Source: Blepharisma japonicum (taxonomy: Eukaryota > Ciliophora > Heterotrichea > Heterotrichida > Blepharismidae). From it: a stretch of 64,000 bases of DNA. Positions 31,489-44,218 of this stretch are shown piece after piece. The position numbers and the translations under genes were made by a program. Below the pieces are notes generated by a model. That model saw only the letters and a program-made list of their open reading frames with translations. It made no database searches and was not told the origin of the DNA. The stretch spans positions 1 to 64,000 of the forward strand of contig CATKHK010000083.1 in assembly GCA_949751835.1 (NCBI GenBank), in the 5' to 3' direction. The first letter of the stretch is position 1, and every line of letters starts with the position of its first letter.

Positions 31489-32991
31489 TTACTCTTCTGC
31501 AAGGTTCCAGGCTCCCCGAATCATCTGTTCAAAGTCGTCGTCACTTTTGACATTTGCTGAAATATCTTTATAAAAGTTCTCGAAATCTTCCAGAGAAATC
31601 GCTTGGTTGGCTCTGACGCTACCCCACTTATTCATAAATTCTACTAAAACTTGGTCTCTTGTCTTCGCCCCTGATCTAAACTCTGGGTGTGCACTGCCGT
31701 TATAATTCTGTCTTATAACGCTTAAAGTGACTTGCCCTTCAGTGTTATTTTCTAATTTTTTATAAGCCATGTCAATAAGCTCTTTTCGTTTCTGGCTTAT
31801 ATCGTCTTTTAATGCATCTAAAAATTCTTGATAGGATACTTTTCCATCGTGATTTATATCAAAATATCTAAAAAGTCTGTCGAGATCCATAGGGCTCAAA
31901 ACATGGCCGTTTTCGCGTAGTCCCCATTCGAATTCGTGACGGGTTAAAAAGTCGTCGCCATTCACGTCCATTCTTCTTAATAAAGTTTCAAGGTCTCTTA
32001 TGGTGCCTCTTTTCAGGATATCATTTTTAAGCTTACTTATAAGTGCCTTTGGCAGTTCTCTTCTCGGCTTAAACTGATGTCGATCCCCAGCTCCTCTTCT
32101 TGCAAAAATCCCTGAAAACTCCTCATACACAATAGTTCCTGACTTATCCACATCATATTTATCAAATAGTGCTCTAGCTTCTAGATTATCAAAAGCGCAT
32201 CCCCAATGCTGTAAACACTTAGTGAACTCCTCAAAAGTAATAGTCCCTGAATTATCTTTATCAAAGTGTCTAAAGGTTTTTTGCATAGCTCGGCCTTCAT
32301 CTTCATCCCCTCTTATTCTCTGCCTGATTTTTTCATAAATTAAATCTTCTATTTCATTTAGCCTTGTGTCTGGGACTGGATTTCTTCTAGAATTTAGATC
32401 CCAAGTGTTGGTAAGCAGGGCTTCAAAAAAGTGGTCTTGTTCTAATGGTAAAGTTGCACTTAAGTTGGCATAGTAAGCTAAAAAGCCGTCTTCAGTCATA
32501 ACTCGTCCCTCCGAGTATTTTCGTACGGCGTTTTCAAATTCTTCTCTGACGAGTTCTTTTGTTTTTTCTCGGGTTATTACTCTAGGATGACGATTTTCAT
32601 TATAAAAACGCTTGAGTTCTTCTACTTCTATAAATCCACGCTTTCTCTGATCCAATATTTGCCATGTATGTTTAACTGCTGACAATCTGCTATCCGAAAT
32701 GGTTTCTTGTAAAGAATTCAAGAATTCCCTGACTGAAATATTCCCATCCTGGTTTTTATCATAATATCTAAATAGTTCAGCTTGCTCCTGTGAACTCATA
32801 AATAGCCCCACCTTGCTTAAAAAGGCTTGAAATTCATAGCGGTTAAGTGATCCACTGCTATCCACATCACATTCCTATATGAAAAATACATGAAACAGCT
32901 CATACACCTTGTCCATGCCATCATATCTTCTTGAATAAAGCTGAGTTCTGAATTTATTGAGGATGTTAGGAAGCTTATTTTTCCAATCCAT
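31489..32991 (-). CDS. Multi-EF-hand calcium-binding protein
   Basis: 495 aa in two exons (32991-32890 and 32874-31489) around GTATTTTTCATATAG. The exon junction lies just before an EF-hand loop, and the first exon supplies the entering helix, supporting the model. Six canonical 12-residue loops are visible, opening with DVDSSGS, DKNQDGN, DKDNSGT, DVDKSGT, DVNGDD and DINHDG, with degenerate hands between them. The order looks like repeated calcyphosine-type modules, so it may be an internally duplicated calcyphosine-like protein; these are common in cilia. It would act as a calcium sensor; no catalytic domain is present. Confidence 0.85.
32875..32889 (-). other. 15-nt intron (EF-hand gene)
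   Basis: GTATTTTTCATATAG; phase 0; restores the first EF-hand. Confidence 0.88.
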
Positions 32992-33006
32992 TTAATATTT
33001 ATTTAC

Positions 33007-33945
33007 TTAAAATACCATTTTAGCTACCTCACAAAACCGTGGCAATGAAAATTTTTTGAATAATGCTTGAAAAGGCGATTGTCTTGATCCTTGTAAATTT
33101 AAGCATAATTCTTTAGCACAAGCTCTTAGGTCTGTATCATTATAAGGACTTTCTTCTATAAGTATCTGTGGTCATGCTGAGTCGTTATTATATAATTTAT
33201 TCGTCAGATATATAGAGCTTGCAGCAATTTGTGAGGGAGAGTATTTCAGCATTTTATAGTCCATTAGAGATAGTTCTATTGTGTAGTGAGCAAGATTAAA
33301 GGCTAAATTGTCCATATGGATAAGTCTTGCATATCTTTCAAGAAATCGGAATGGAGTTGTCACAGTTACATTGAAATGAAGAGCCCTTAAAATACTTCCT
33401 TCCATAGCAAGTATTTCTTTTTGTGAATAAGTATGATCTGATATGAAAGATAGTGATTTTACATCAGGGACTGTGATTTCTTCATATTTGCAAGCTATAA
33501 GCAACGCAGAAATGGCTAATAGCTGATAATTGTGTCTTGATACAATTGTAGCCTCACAGAATCGGTCTATGATATTTACAGTCAAAAATAAGGTTTCCGG
33601 CATCAGTTTGAACTTCAAATGGACTTCGACGACTCAGTCAATCAAAATGCTCCTCATGCTTTCATTGATTTCGAACTGAGCCTTCAAATACCCAAAATTT
33701 GCTTGGAAATTGCTCTCGACCTTATGCAAATATTCGAAAATTTCATGTGCGTAATAGCCAAGCCGTTGTGGATCTTGAGAATCAATTTTATCAGAATCAT
33801 GGGGGCGCAGTATTAGGTTTGTTATGTCTTGGCCAAACGTTCTGTGAGTACAAGCGGTAGCGGGCTTGAGGACTTGGTATAGGTTTTCTTTATTTTCAAG
33901 AGAGTAATAACCACTTAGGTTCATATAGTTTAAAATTATTTTCAT
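33007..33945 (-). CDS. Mitotic (A/B-type) cyclin
   Basis: 312 aa with two TGA-Trp codons. The first lies in the cyclin signature RSILIDWVVEVH (about 98-109), where Trp is nearly invariant. Two cyclin folds follow: LMPETLFLTVNIIDRF, then LLIACKYEEI, and the second fold (FLERYARLIH to SSIYLTNKL). This is an A/B-type cyclin that would activate a CDK at mitosis. RTFGQDITN at 35-43 resembles a destruction box but lacks the leucine at position four (see findings). The N-terminus is short for a B cyclin. The stop is only 15 bp from the EF-hand gene's ATG. Confidence 0.88.
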
Positions 33946-34755
33946 TTCAAATATCTAACGGAAATTCATGACTTTTCAGTAACCCGCAAAAGTGTGGCAT
34001 TCTGCTATTAAAATTACTTATAGGACAAATAGATGAAAAATGTTTACTTTTCGCCATAAAATTGAGGGTCCCTTTTGTATGAGCTTCATGTAAATTTGTT
34101 CCTATTTAAGGGTCAGTATATTGGCTTCAGTTGAATATTTTTGCTCATGCTGCTAAATTTACGCAATATATAAACACTTTCAAAATACTGAAAAAAGTTA
34201 ATGATTTCCAGGATGCCTCTTTTTGCTTCAATAAAATCTCAAAAATTAGTTTTAGTCCATACTCATAGCAGCATAAAATTGGCGGTGAAATTAATTTTAA
34301 GAGATTATTTTAAAAAGTTTTATCATTTTTAAAAATTATAAATTCATTGAGATTTAGAAATTATTGCTATGTGAAGATTTCGCCATAAGCAACTTAAAAT
34401 AACATTTTCTATTTGTGAAACTCACGATCATTTTAAAAAAAATTATAAACCTAATCAAGGAAACTCCTTTTTGGTATCTTATTCTTCTATTATTGAATCC
34501 ATTTGTTTTACAAGAATATCTTCCACTTTAGACATTTTTATTAAAAAAAGCTTAAAGATTTTCTTGTCGTATTTCAATTTTTATTAAGAAAAATTATGAA
34601 AATCTCTCTGAAGTGCTTTATTAATGCATAGCAAATGCTAATATAAATTACTGTTTTAAATTAAAATAATCAGGCCAAAATTAATTATAAAATTATTGTG
34701 CCCAAAAATTTCTATTCTCCTCATGCAATACCATTATTTTTATATTATCAACTTC
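33946..34755. other. Long AT-rich intergenic region
   Basis: About 810 bp, one of the longest gaps in the window. I found no long frame on either strand even with TGA as Trp. The only neat short frame is 18 codons on the minus strand at 34479-34535. No repeat or RNA fold was recognised by eye. Confidence 0.5.
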
Positions 34756-35967
34756 CTACATCATAAAGCTCCTCTTTAATATATTGATTTTTTCTTTCCG
34801 TCGAGTGTCCAATTCCTTAGACACTTCTTGTATCTCCTGCTTCATGTTTTCCTTCATTTGCTCGATTATTAAGTTCATAAACCCTCCTTGTCCTTCCAGT
34901 TCTTTTATTTGCACTTCATAATTCAGTTTTATATCACTGATTTTTGAAGCTTTTTCTGAAAAAGACTCTTCCATTAAATCTTCTAATTGATTTTCAATAT
35001 TCTCGATCTGTTTAGAAGTATCCAGGCTTGGGCCAAATGACAAATTTACTTCGTCCATGGTATTGCCAAATAAGTGGATTTCTGGAGAGGAGTATTCTAT
35101 TTCACTAGGAAGAATATCAATACAAGATTTATTTAGTGGGGAATCAAAAACACTGGTATCCCCAGTAGACCGGTCTATCATAGCTTTTTTTCTAGAATCA
35201 AGCCTTCGTTGCAGATCTGAATCTTGAGATTTAAAATCTGTTGCACATTTCTGGGTAATTACCTTAGAATTGGTTTGATGAAGATGGATTATTCTTTCCA
35301 AATTTTTGGAAAATTTATAAGAAGGCTCTGAAAGAGCCTGGTCAAGCTGAGCTGACAAAAGAGTTTTATTCCTTTCTGACTCTTTTTTGCGCTCCTCTAT
35401 GCTATCTTCTAACTTATGACTAGGCCTCTTTGGCTGTGGTGTTGAAAAAGTGTGCCTCCTCTGAGAATTTCTTTTTATTGTGTTATCAGAGACTATTTTT
35501 ATTTCAATTTCTTTCTCAGGCTGAATTTTTTGGTTTTCTCCCTCATTTTCTCCTTCAGATCCTGAATTTTCAACTTCTGGTATTACATACTGAACTGGTG
35601 ATTTATGTACTGAGTTTACCTCTTTTTTGCCTTCTCCCTCTTCTTTTCTCTCTTTTTGAGGAGATGGTGATTTTGCGGATTCTCGCCGGTTTCTGCCTGG
35701 GGATGCATTTTCCTCTCTCATCGTGCTAATGGCTTGAGGTTTGACAAGCATTTTATGCATGCGATCTTGGAAATCCAAGTATCTTGGATCTTTATTATAT
35801 TCATAATATTCGATTATTTCTGTATACATCAGCACAAGTTCATTGATTATTTCTATACTTCAGTTTTTTTCGAGTTCCAGTTCTTTTTCAAGAAGCTTTA
35901 TGCCAAAATCGCTAGAAAGCTTAGGAGGGCCTCGGCCGAGTCTTGGATTAGACTTAGATTTGGACAT
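34756..35967 (-). CDS. Hypothetical charged protein with C-terminal coiled coil
   Basis: 403 aa from ATG 35967; one TGA is Trp (KNWSIEIINE). It opens MSKSKSNPRLGRGPPKLSSDFG and has a helix at about 25-75, a long disordered middle with Ser-Pro and Glu/Lys runs (phosphorylation-prone) and a coiled coil at about 330-395. No family recognised. It lies 55 bp downstream of the USP gene on the same strand. Confidence 0.65.
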
Positions 35968-36022
35968 TTTCTTATAAATATTCACCTGTCATAAATTGTT
36001 GAGAAATTTTTATATAAATTTA

Positions 36023-37231
36023 TTATGAAGATGATGGGTTATTAAAAATTACCCTGCAGGAAATGCATGCATAATTATAAATGGGATTTGGCATGCTGCA
36101 AGAAAGGCAGATTTTGCGATCTACAAATTGCTTTGTAGGGATATATGTGGATGTTTGTTCTAAATTGACAGAATCGGGAGGAGCAATGTAATTTGGCTCG
36201 ATCGGCAAGTCAATATTTCTTGAAAATATTGGGAAATGATAGGTAGATTTTTTATTGCTTAGTCTATATAGTGCAATATAAGGCAGAGTTTCCTTTAAAT
36301 CATTATAATCCTCGAGCAGTATTTTTCTTTGGTCATCTATAACTTGCCATACCTTTTTTGCTCTTGAATAAATAATGGCTGTATAATGTTCTTTCCTTAC
36401 ATACAAAACAAAACCGACTGCGTTATATCAATATGCTCCACATGGAATTGACTGAAACTTCTCAAAGTTTGAGTATACAGTGCTTGGCAAATTTGGGATA
36501 GATTCAGAAAAACCCAAGTGTAATAACAAATATCTTGGAAATTCACTAAAAAAAAAAGCCTTTTTGTATGACATTTGATGACAAGTGTGGCATCTCCTTA
36601 AAGTATTAACATAATCCATGTTTGTAAGTATGCTACGATCTTCATTTTCTCCTTTATTTATGATACCCAGAGAAACGAGCCAATTTTCTTGGTCATCCAT
36701 CTGCACAGAGTGCCGAATAGTGTAAGCTTTTATATCTATATCATCGATCTTTGGGTTTATGAATACTGTACATCTTTCATTGGTACAAATCTCCACCTGT
36801 TTTCCTACTTTTCCAAAAATTTTGTGCACAGGGCAGCAAGCTTCTTCCCTCTCAGTATTGAGACTTTTAAAATAATAATCATGAATAATTCCAAATATAA
36901 AACTCGTAATATCTCAGGCATCCCCCTGGCTCCCATTTTGATAAATATTCTTTTGACTAGCAAGAGCATTTCTTAAATTTTGCACTTTTAAAGGCTCGTC
37001 TTCCCTAATTTTTCTTTCTTCATATTCCCTTCTCAAATTTATTAACTCAGCAACAATTGGATTTACTTGGTCTATGAAGCGTGCACTTCATTTTGGTTTT
37101 CCCATAGTTCTTAATAACCCACTTCGAGCAAAAAGCTGCAGTGCTGATATAATAAAGCAATCATTGTCGTTATTTACTATGCCTTGAGCTGTTGATTCGA
37201 TATTGGCAGTACTGTTAAAGTTTTTTTGCAT
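36023..37231 (-). CDS. Divergent ubiquitin-specific protease (USP, C19)
   Basis: 402 aa with three TGA-Trp codons. It has the USP skeleton: a cysteine box NNDNDCFIISALQ (Cys25; the usual form is GxxNxGNTCYxNxxLQ), QGDAWDI in the place of QDAxEF at about 119-125, a CxxC pair (CHTCHQ) as in the USP zinc finger, and a His box HYTAIIY with VWQVIDD after it. Catalytic Cys and His are present, so it may be active although the boxes are divergent. The C-terminus ends with a CLSC...CISC pair, C-x2-C-x10-C-x2-C, resembling a RanBP2-type zinc finger that could bind ubiquitin. Substrate unknown. Confidence 0.75.
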
Positions 37232-37624
37232 GAAACCTTCTATATTTTATAAAATTATTATAAAATAAAGCGAAGCAGTAATTTATTAGAAAATTGCAAA
37301 TTTTAATATAAATTTCCTTTCTTCTTCATTGCTTTTCTGTCTTCACTTCTTAAATTTCTAGACTTGAAAAATCTCTGTTATATATGCTTTCATTTAGTTC
37401 TTAGTAATAAAACTATCAGTGCTGATATTTGCAAGCCCATGAGTTCAAGCGGGCAATATAACAAAAATAAAGCCTTTTAGATCTTTATTATAATATCTAA
37501 AAAATAAAGAAAAACTGATTAATCTATAAGAGATACAAATTTTTAATATAAATTCCTTAGGTAACTTTTAATGCCAAAAATTTAATAAAAGTTCACTATT
37601 TATGTCTTCAAACGGCTATAGTAA
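37232..37624. other. Divergent promoter region of USP and P4-ATPase genes
   Basis: About 390 bp, AT-rich, between two divergent start codons. No gene, tRNA or repeat was seen. By position it must contain both promoters, but no motif is recognised. Confidence 0.5.
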
Positions 37625-40600
37625 ATGGAAAGAACCCAAACATTAGCTGTGCAAGAAAACCGAATAGTTAAAGTCCCTAGAGAAGAGCCTAGCAATTTTA
37701 AGCCCAATGGGATCAGCACTTGCAAATACAACCTCCTTACCTTTATTCCTAAAAATCTTTGGCTTCAATTTCAAAAACTAGCCAATGTCTATTTCTTAGC
37801 CATTGCTGTATTACAAGTTATCCCTCAAATTTCAGTCTCTGGCGGCATCCCTAATATTTTGCTTCCTTTACTGTTTGTTCTTACATTAAGCGCAATTAAA
37901 GATCTTTTAGAAGATCTTAAACGAAGAAGGGCAGATAAAGAAGAAAATAGTAGGATCGTGGAATATTGGACTAATGAAGGATGGAGATTAATTGCGTGAA
38001 AAAAACTGCATGTAGGAGATGTTGTAAAAGTCAAGAAAAACGAGTATTTTCCTACTGATTTAGTCCTACTTACTTCAAGTGAGCCAAGTGGAATCTGCTA
38101 TATCGAGACAAAAAACTTAGACGGAGAAACCAATTTAAAGCACAAGCTTTCTTTAAAGCAAACTCATAATATTTTTACTGAGGCTGGAGATGACGTTTTA
38201 AGGAGATTCGAAACAGACATCAAGTGTGAAGACCCAAACTCAATGATTTATCAGTTTAAAGGGACAATTTTGATAAATGGAGTTACAATTCCGATCGCCC
38301 CAGAGCAATTTCTACTACGAGGCAGCTCTTTAAGAAATACTGACTGGATTATCGGGATTTCTGTTTATACTGGGCACGAAACCAAAATTATGCTGAACTC
38401 CTCAAATGCTCAATCAAAATTTTCTGCTGTCGAGCACCAAATGAATAGGCAGGTGGTTTATATTTTTCTTATGCAATGCTGCATCTGCTTGTTTGGCGCT
38501 GTTTTTTATACGATTTGGTTCGAAGTTACAGAAGACGACACTGAACAGTATTTAAACTTGGATGAGGAAACACAAAGCGGTGTCGTCATTTTTATCCTTA
38601 TTTTTTTCTCATGGATGCTGATATTTACGAATTTTGTCCCAATTTCTTTAATAGTGACACTAGAAATGGTGAGGTTTTTACAAGCAATTTGGATTAGTTG
38701 GGACTTAAAAATTTATTATGAGCCGACAGACACCCCTGCTGGTGTTCAGTCATCTAATTTGAATGAAGAATTAGGACAAATCCATTATGTTTTTTCTGAT
38801 AAAACTGGGACTCTTACTTGCAATGTTATGGAGTTTAGAAAATTTTGTATTGATGGGAAATCATATGGGACTAATAGTAGGACTAAAATTGATAAGCAGC
38901 CAAATGTTGATTTTGTGGACCCTAATTTTGACCCTAAATCTGAAAAAGCTATAGAATTTTTCACAAATTTAGCAGTCTGTCATACAGTTGTAACAGAAAA
39001 GCATGAAGATGGGACTATAGAGTATAAAGCTTCATCTCCCGATGAGCAAGCATTAGTTTGTGCTTCTAAGTACTTTGGCGTTGAATTATTAGGAAGAGAT
39101 AGAGACCAAAGCGTTATTGTCAATGTAAATGGAAAAGAGCAGCTTTATAAAATATTAAATGTTATTGAATTCACAAGCACCCGTAAAAGAATGTCAGTCA
39201 TTTCTAGATACCCTAATGGGAAAATATATTTATTATGCAAAGGAGCAGATACTGTCATATTACCAAGGCTAAGACAAGGTCAAAACTTAGACGCACCTTG
39301 GAAATACTTAGAATCCTATGCTTGTGAAGGGCTGAGAACGCTTGCTATTACTTTTAAAGAAATTTCAGAAGAAGATTACGAGGCTTGGAACTCAGAATTT
39401 ATAGAAGCCATGAATAATATAGAAAATCGAGAAAAATTAACAGCTCAACTAGCTGAAAGAATAGAGCAAGATTTAGAGCTATTAGGAATCACCGCAATTG
39501 AAGACAAACTTCAAGACGGCGTTCCATCCACAATCGCTATGATAAGAGAAGCTGGGATCAAAATTTGGCTACTTACAGGCGATAAAATAGAAACTGCTGT
39601 AAATATTGGATATTCTTGTGCTTTACTTACTAATGAGATGATCCAGGCTACAGTTGATGGGAATTCTACAAATACTGTAAAATACCAGCTTCAAGAAGCT
39701 TTAGCTACTTTTAGGCTAGAAACTGCGAAATATGCATTGATTATTTCAGGCGACGCTTTATTGAGAATTGCAAAACCTGAGCTGATTAGGCTGTTTTTGA
39801 AATGTGTAGACTATGCTGAGGTCGTTTTAGCGTGCAGAGTAAGCCCTCAGCAAAAGGCACAGCTTGTAAAGCTAATTAAGGACACAAAACCAGATGTAAG
39901 GACACTAAGTGTAGGAGATGGAGCCAATGATGTAAACATGATTTTAGCTGCTCATGTAGGTGTTGGGATTGCAGGAGTTGAAGGAAAGCAAGCAGTTAGG
40001 GCTGCAGACTATTCAATCGCTCAGTTTTCTTACTTAAAACGGCTTCTATTCGTCCATGGCCGCGAATGCTACAGAAAAAATACCAATCTGATCTGCTACA
40101 ATTTCTACAAAAACGTCTTATTAGTTATGCCACTATTTTTTTATGGCCTTTTCAGTGCTTATTCAGGACAGATTTTATACAACATGTGGACCTATCAGCT
40201 TTTTAACGTGTTTTATGCAGCCTCGCCTATCATAATTTATGCTATTTTCGATAAAGATCTCGACTATGAGAACCTTGAGACCAAACCTTCATCATATAAG
40301 CTTGGGCTAATAGGAGATTTATTCAGCACAAAAGTCTTTTGACTATGAATAGTAGAGGCAGTTCTCCAAGCTATGCTGATTTTATTTGTGGTTGTATTAG
40401 CTATTTGCTACTATACAGGAGATGAAGATTATGGCAGAGTTAATGGCATGTGGGTTGCTAGTGACTTGGTTTATTCTTTAGTAGTCATTATAGTGAATTT
40501 AAAAATTTTCTTTTTCAGCTTTACTCAGTATTGGTTTTCTATAATTGCTATATTTGGAAGCATTGCCACATATTATTTGACTTCTATTATATTGACAGTT

Positions 40601-40963
40601 TGGCTTCCAATTATCAATTGGTTTGATAATTACGATGGCCGAGGCTCGACTACACAAATGTTTGAGAACCCAAACACTTATTCTTGCTTGGTATTATGCA
40701 TTATCGGCGCTTTTCTGTTTTTGCCTGTTATAAGCCACATAAAAGAAATGATTGATCTACTTAAGCCAGCGCCACCATATTATGAAGAAATTGAGAAAGA
40801 TGAGAAAAATGAAGAGGAAGAGCAGTTTATAGAGGAAGAAGAACTCCCATTGAGCACTTATACACCATTATTAACTAGAAGGCACACAGGGTTTGCATTC
40901 AGTCAAGAAGCTGGGCACGTTCCTCAAATTACTGACCCTGATTTTTACCAATCAAAACCTTAA
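37625..40963 (+). CDS. P4-ATPase phospholipid flippase
   Basis: 1112 aa, no intron, several TGA-Trp codons (e.g. 37997-37999, 40340-40342). All P4 motifs are present: DGET in the actuator domain, FVPISLIVTLEM (the P4-specific PISL helix), DKTGTLT with the phosphorylated Asp392, KGADT for nucleotide binding, and GDGANDV at 764-770. About ten spans are expected, with an acidic C-terminal tail. Such enzymes move aminophospholipids to the cytoplasmic leaflet in Golgi, endosome or plasma membrane, usually with a CDC50 subunit. The length and the N-terminal FKPNGISTCKYN segment are normal for the family. Confidence 0.95.
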
Positions 40964-41017
40964 ATAATTGAATATTTAATAAAAATCCCCTAAATCATTT
41001 TATTAATAAAAGCCAAA

Positions 41018-42946
41018 ATGTCAGGGTTTAAAGGCACGTTCACTAAAGAAGAGGGAGGCGAAAAGAACTTAGACTACGATGATTCAGCATTTTATTACTT
41101 CGCTGGAGTTGTCCTTATAATCGTGATAATCCCAACAGTGTATTACTTTATTAAGTACCAGATTTTGGGCGTGGAAACTAAAGAATCACCAATAGTCATC
41201 AAAAAAGGGACGATCACACACGATTGTCCTTGCGCTATTTGTGTGCAAAAACGGACAGTATTTAAAACACCTCAGAAAGCGTCTAGGTTCGGAATGGCTG
41301 GGTTTTGCCACTTATTATTGATAATCTTATTAGGGTATGCCATTTATGTGACAGCAGTCAATATTAGCAATTCCCCAAAAGGGATAAAAGCATTTGACCC
41401 TTACGAAATTTTGGAAATTGAAGTGGGCGCTACCGATAAACAAATTCGTTCAGCCTTCAGAGAACTCAGTAAAAAATACCACCCTGATAAAAATCCAGGA
41501 AACAATTGGGCAGCAGGAAAATACATAACCATCACAAAAGCCTATGAAACCTTGACAAATGAGTTGGCGAAGGCAAATTATGAAAAATATGGAAATCCTG
41601 ATGGGCCTTCTCCAGCAAAAGTGGCAATAGGGCTGCCGATGTTTTTGCTGAAAACAGAAAACCATGTATCAATTTTGGTAGTCTTTTTTGTAATTGTGGT
41701 TATAATTGTGCCGGGGAGCTTGTATTTGTGAATTACGACGTCGAAAAAGGTGGATAAGAATGGAGTTTTGCAGGATAACATGCCTATGTATTTAAAGCTT
41801 ATCAATGAAAATATGAATATCAAGCAATGCTTATTGATGATTGCTATCAGTGCTGAATTCCATGAATTTGCAGTACCAAAATCTGATGCACAAGAGCTAA
41901 ACAAATTAAGGCTGAAATTCATTGAGTTTATACCAAAAAAGCAAAATCTCAACCCAAAGATACTAAAAGTTTTGCTATTGCTGCTTGCACATATGAATAG
42001 AAAACATCTTTCAGATAAAGCCCAGAAGGATTTGAATATGATTTTAACTAAAGCTGTTAATATCATTGAAACCATGCTTGATTGTGCCTATATCATTAAT
42101 TCAGTCCCTAGAGCCAAAAAAATGAGTATACACACATTTACTTTACTAATAGAAGTAGCTCAATTAATCACGCAAGGGCTGTGGCTTCATGAAAGCAATT
42201 TATTAATGCTCCCACATATAAATGATAGTAACTTGAAATTATTCAGTAAAAGCAAAAGCAAAGGAAAAATTTCTGATATTGACATCAATAATTTATCAAA
42301 ATTCGAAAAATCACTATCAGAGCAACAAATTTCTGACATAAAAGAAGTCCTCAATTATCTCCCAAAGCTTAAAGTAGAATATTCAGTATTCGTTGATGGA
42401 GAAGAAGAAATTGCAGATGGAGACGTTATTACTGTAAAAGTTGTTATCACAAGAGAGCAGCTTCAAGAAAACCAATTCGTAGGCCCTATCCACGCCCCAA
42501 GAATTCCTCTATCAAAATATGAAAAGCTGTGGCTTCTTATTGCAGAACCAAAATTCAATAAAGTCCTCTATATGAAGTCGTTTTTCACCAATGAAAGAGT
42601 TATTGAAGACAAAGACTTCAAAGTACCATTAGGCCCACAAGGCTTCAATATTGGCCCAGGCGAGCATTCATGGGAAATTCACGTTAAATCTGACTCATAT
42701 TATGGTCTCGACGTCTGCGAAAAGCTTAACTTCATAGTGAAAAAGCCTGAAGATGCCAAAAGAGAAGAATATAAAGTCCATCCTGATGATGAAAACATTG
42801 AAAAGAACGCTACTTGGCTTCAAAGCGTGATGACTGGCTTGCAGCCTGAAGAGGAAAGTTCAGAAGAAGAAAATATCCCTGAGCTAGAAGAAATCCCAGA
42901 AGGAAAATCCGAAGAAGTAGAAGATTTTGAGCTTTTAGAAAATTAG
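41018..42946 (+). CDS. SEC63: Sec63, ER translocon J-protein
   Basis: 642 aa with a TGA-Trp at 41729-41731. Three membrane spans (about 27-45, 95-113 and 217-238). The lumenal J domain sits between the second and third, with HPD at 155-157 inside KKYHPDKNPG. A long cytosolic part follows with the Sec63 domain (helical region, then an Ig-like beta domain around 450-590) and an acidic tail (EEESSEEENIPELEE) that in yeast binds Sec62. It works with BiP and the Sec61 channel in post-translational import into the ER. It ends 16 bp before the next gene. Confidence 0.93.
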
Positions 42947-42962
42947 ATTAAGAATTATTAAA

Positions 42963-43748
42963 ATGGAAGATAAACGATATTTCGGGGCTTGTGAATATAT
43001 TGGGACTAGCTTTTTCGGCTGGCAAAGCCAAGGCACAGAAAACGCTACTGTAGCTGGGATGATAGAAGCTGGCATAAAACACATTTTAGCAAAACCAATT
43101 AAACAAGGAAACATTGAGCTTGTAGAGCTAAAAGGCTCAAGCAGAACAGACACAGGTGTCCACGCAATTTATAACACTTTTCATATAGACTTCAAGAGAA
43201 ATCCACAATTTGGCATGATTCCCCCTGAAAACTTATTAATAGGACTGAATAGGAGTTTTGAGAAAAATAATGCAGGCATAAAAATCCTAGAAATGAGAGA
43301 AGTTCCATTAGATTTTCATGCAAGATTTTCAGCAGTTTCCCGTGAATACATTTACAAGCTTTTCATCGGCCCAGAATCAGTATTTTTATTAGAATTTTAT
43401 TGAATATTAGAAGAATTAAATATCAATAAACTTGAAGAAGCCTTCCAAATTTTTGAAAATAAAATCAGCCTCAATGATATCTGCAAGGTAAAGCAAGAAA
43501 AGTACGAAGACGACCAAGTAAAAATCGACGCCTGAATGGACATAAAAGAAAATGAAATCCTCCTTCATTTTCGATCAACAAAATTTTTTTGGCACCAAAT
43601 CCGCTATATGGTAGGAGCCTTGGTGGATTTTTCCTGCGGAAAAATCTCTTCAAAACAGCTTCATGCCTTTTTCTTAGGAACAGCTGGGAAAAAGCCAAAC
43701 AGAGCCCCAGCAACAGGGCTGTATCTGGCTAAGGTAGAATATGTATAA
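42963..43748 (+). CDS. TruA-type tRNA pseudouridine synthase
   Basis: 261 aa with two TGA-Trp codons (43401-43403, 43533-43535). The catalytic motif is SSRTDTGVHA with Asp63; FHARFSAVSREYIYKL and FWHQIRYMVG are the other TruA signatures. It converts uridines, typically 38-40 of the tRNA anticodon stem, to pseudouridine. It is short, close to the bacterial and organellar size and shorter than PUS1/PUS3. It starts MEDKRYFGACEY with no clear targeting peptide. Only 16 bp separate it from the Sec63 stop. Confidence 0.9.
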
Positions 43749-43781
43749 TTTAATAAAAATTGGCTAAATCTCTAAGATTAG

Positions 43782-44174
43782 TTAGAAAAAGTATCCAAGA
43801 AGTTTCCCTCCAGTGTGTCTTTTACGTGCTTCTTCATGGTCAAGGATTCCATAAGTTGTGGTCAAAACAACGTATCCAAATTGTCTAGATGGTAATAAAT
43901 CAGTTGCGACCTGCTCAATATCAGTCAGGGCAATGTCAAATCTTGGTGAGATAACTCCACATTTGTTTAATCTTCCAACCAAGTCGACTACAATTTTATT
44001 AGACCTGTGGTCATCAATAACTTCGAATTCTCCAATGTATCCGTGCTTTTGCATTAAGCGAAGGAATCTTATGACAACTTTTGAGGCAGGTCTAATGAGT
44101 ACTTGCCTTTTTCCTCTTTTTTCAGCATTGATGATACTTTTGAGACAGTCTGCAAGCACATTCATTCTCACCAT
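43782..44174 (-). CDS. RPS15A: 40S ribosomal protein uS8 (RPS15A)
   Basis: 130 aa, exactly the eukaryotic length. It starts [21 protein letters not shown] and ends [10 protein letters not shown], with [18 protein letters not shown] in the middle, matching uS8 across its whole length. It is part of the body of the small subunit and binds the central domain of 18S rRNA. No intron. It converges with the pseudouridine synthase (33 bp between stops). Confidence 0.97.
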   Translation of the reverse strand: MVRMNVLADCLKSIINAEKRGKRQVLIRPASKVVIRFLRLMQKHGYIGEFEVIDDHRSNKIVVDLVGRLNKCGVISPRFDIALTDIEQVATDLLPSRQFGYVVLTTTYGILDHEEARKRHTGGKLLGYFF

Positions 44175-44218
44175 TTTGTTTGATAAAACTCAATTAAAAT
44201 TAATTCTCACATCTTATA

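Noticed and set aside
34479-34535. 18-codon minus-strand frame (MSKVEDILVKQMDSIIEE)
   Set aside because: Looks like protein but is too short to support alone; no 15-mer intron links it to another exon.
41450-42075. Minus-strand frames of 71 and 165 codons inside Sec63
   Set aside because: Antisense shadows of a well-conserved gene.
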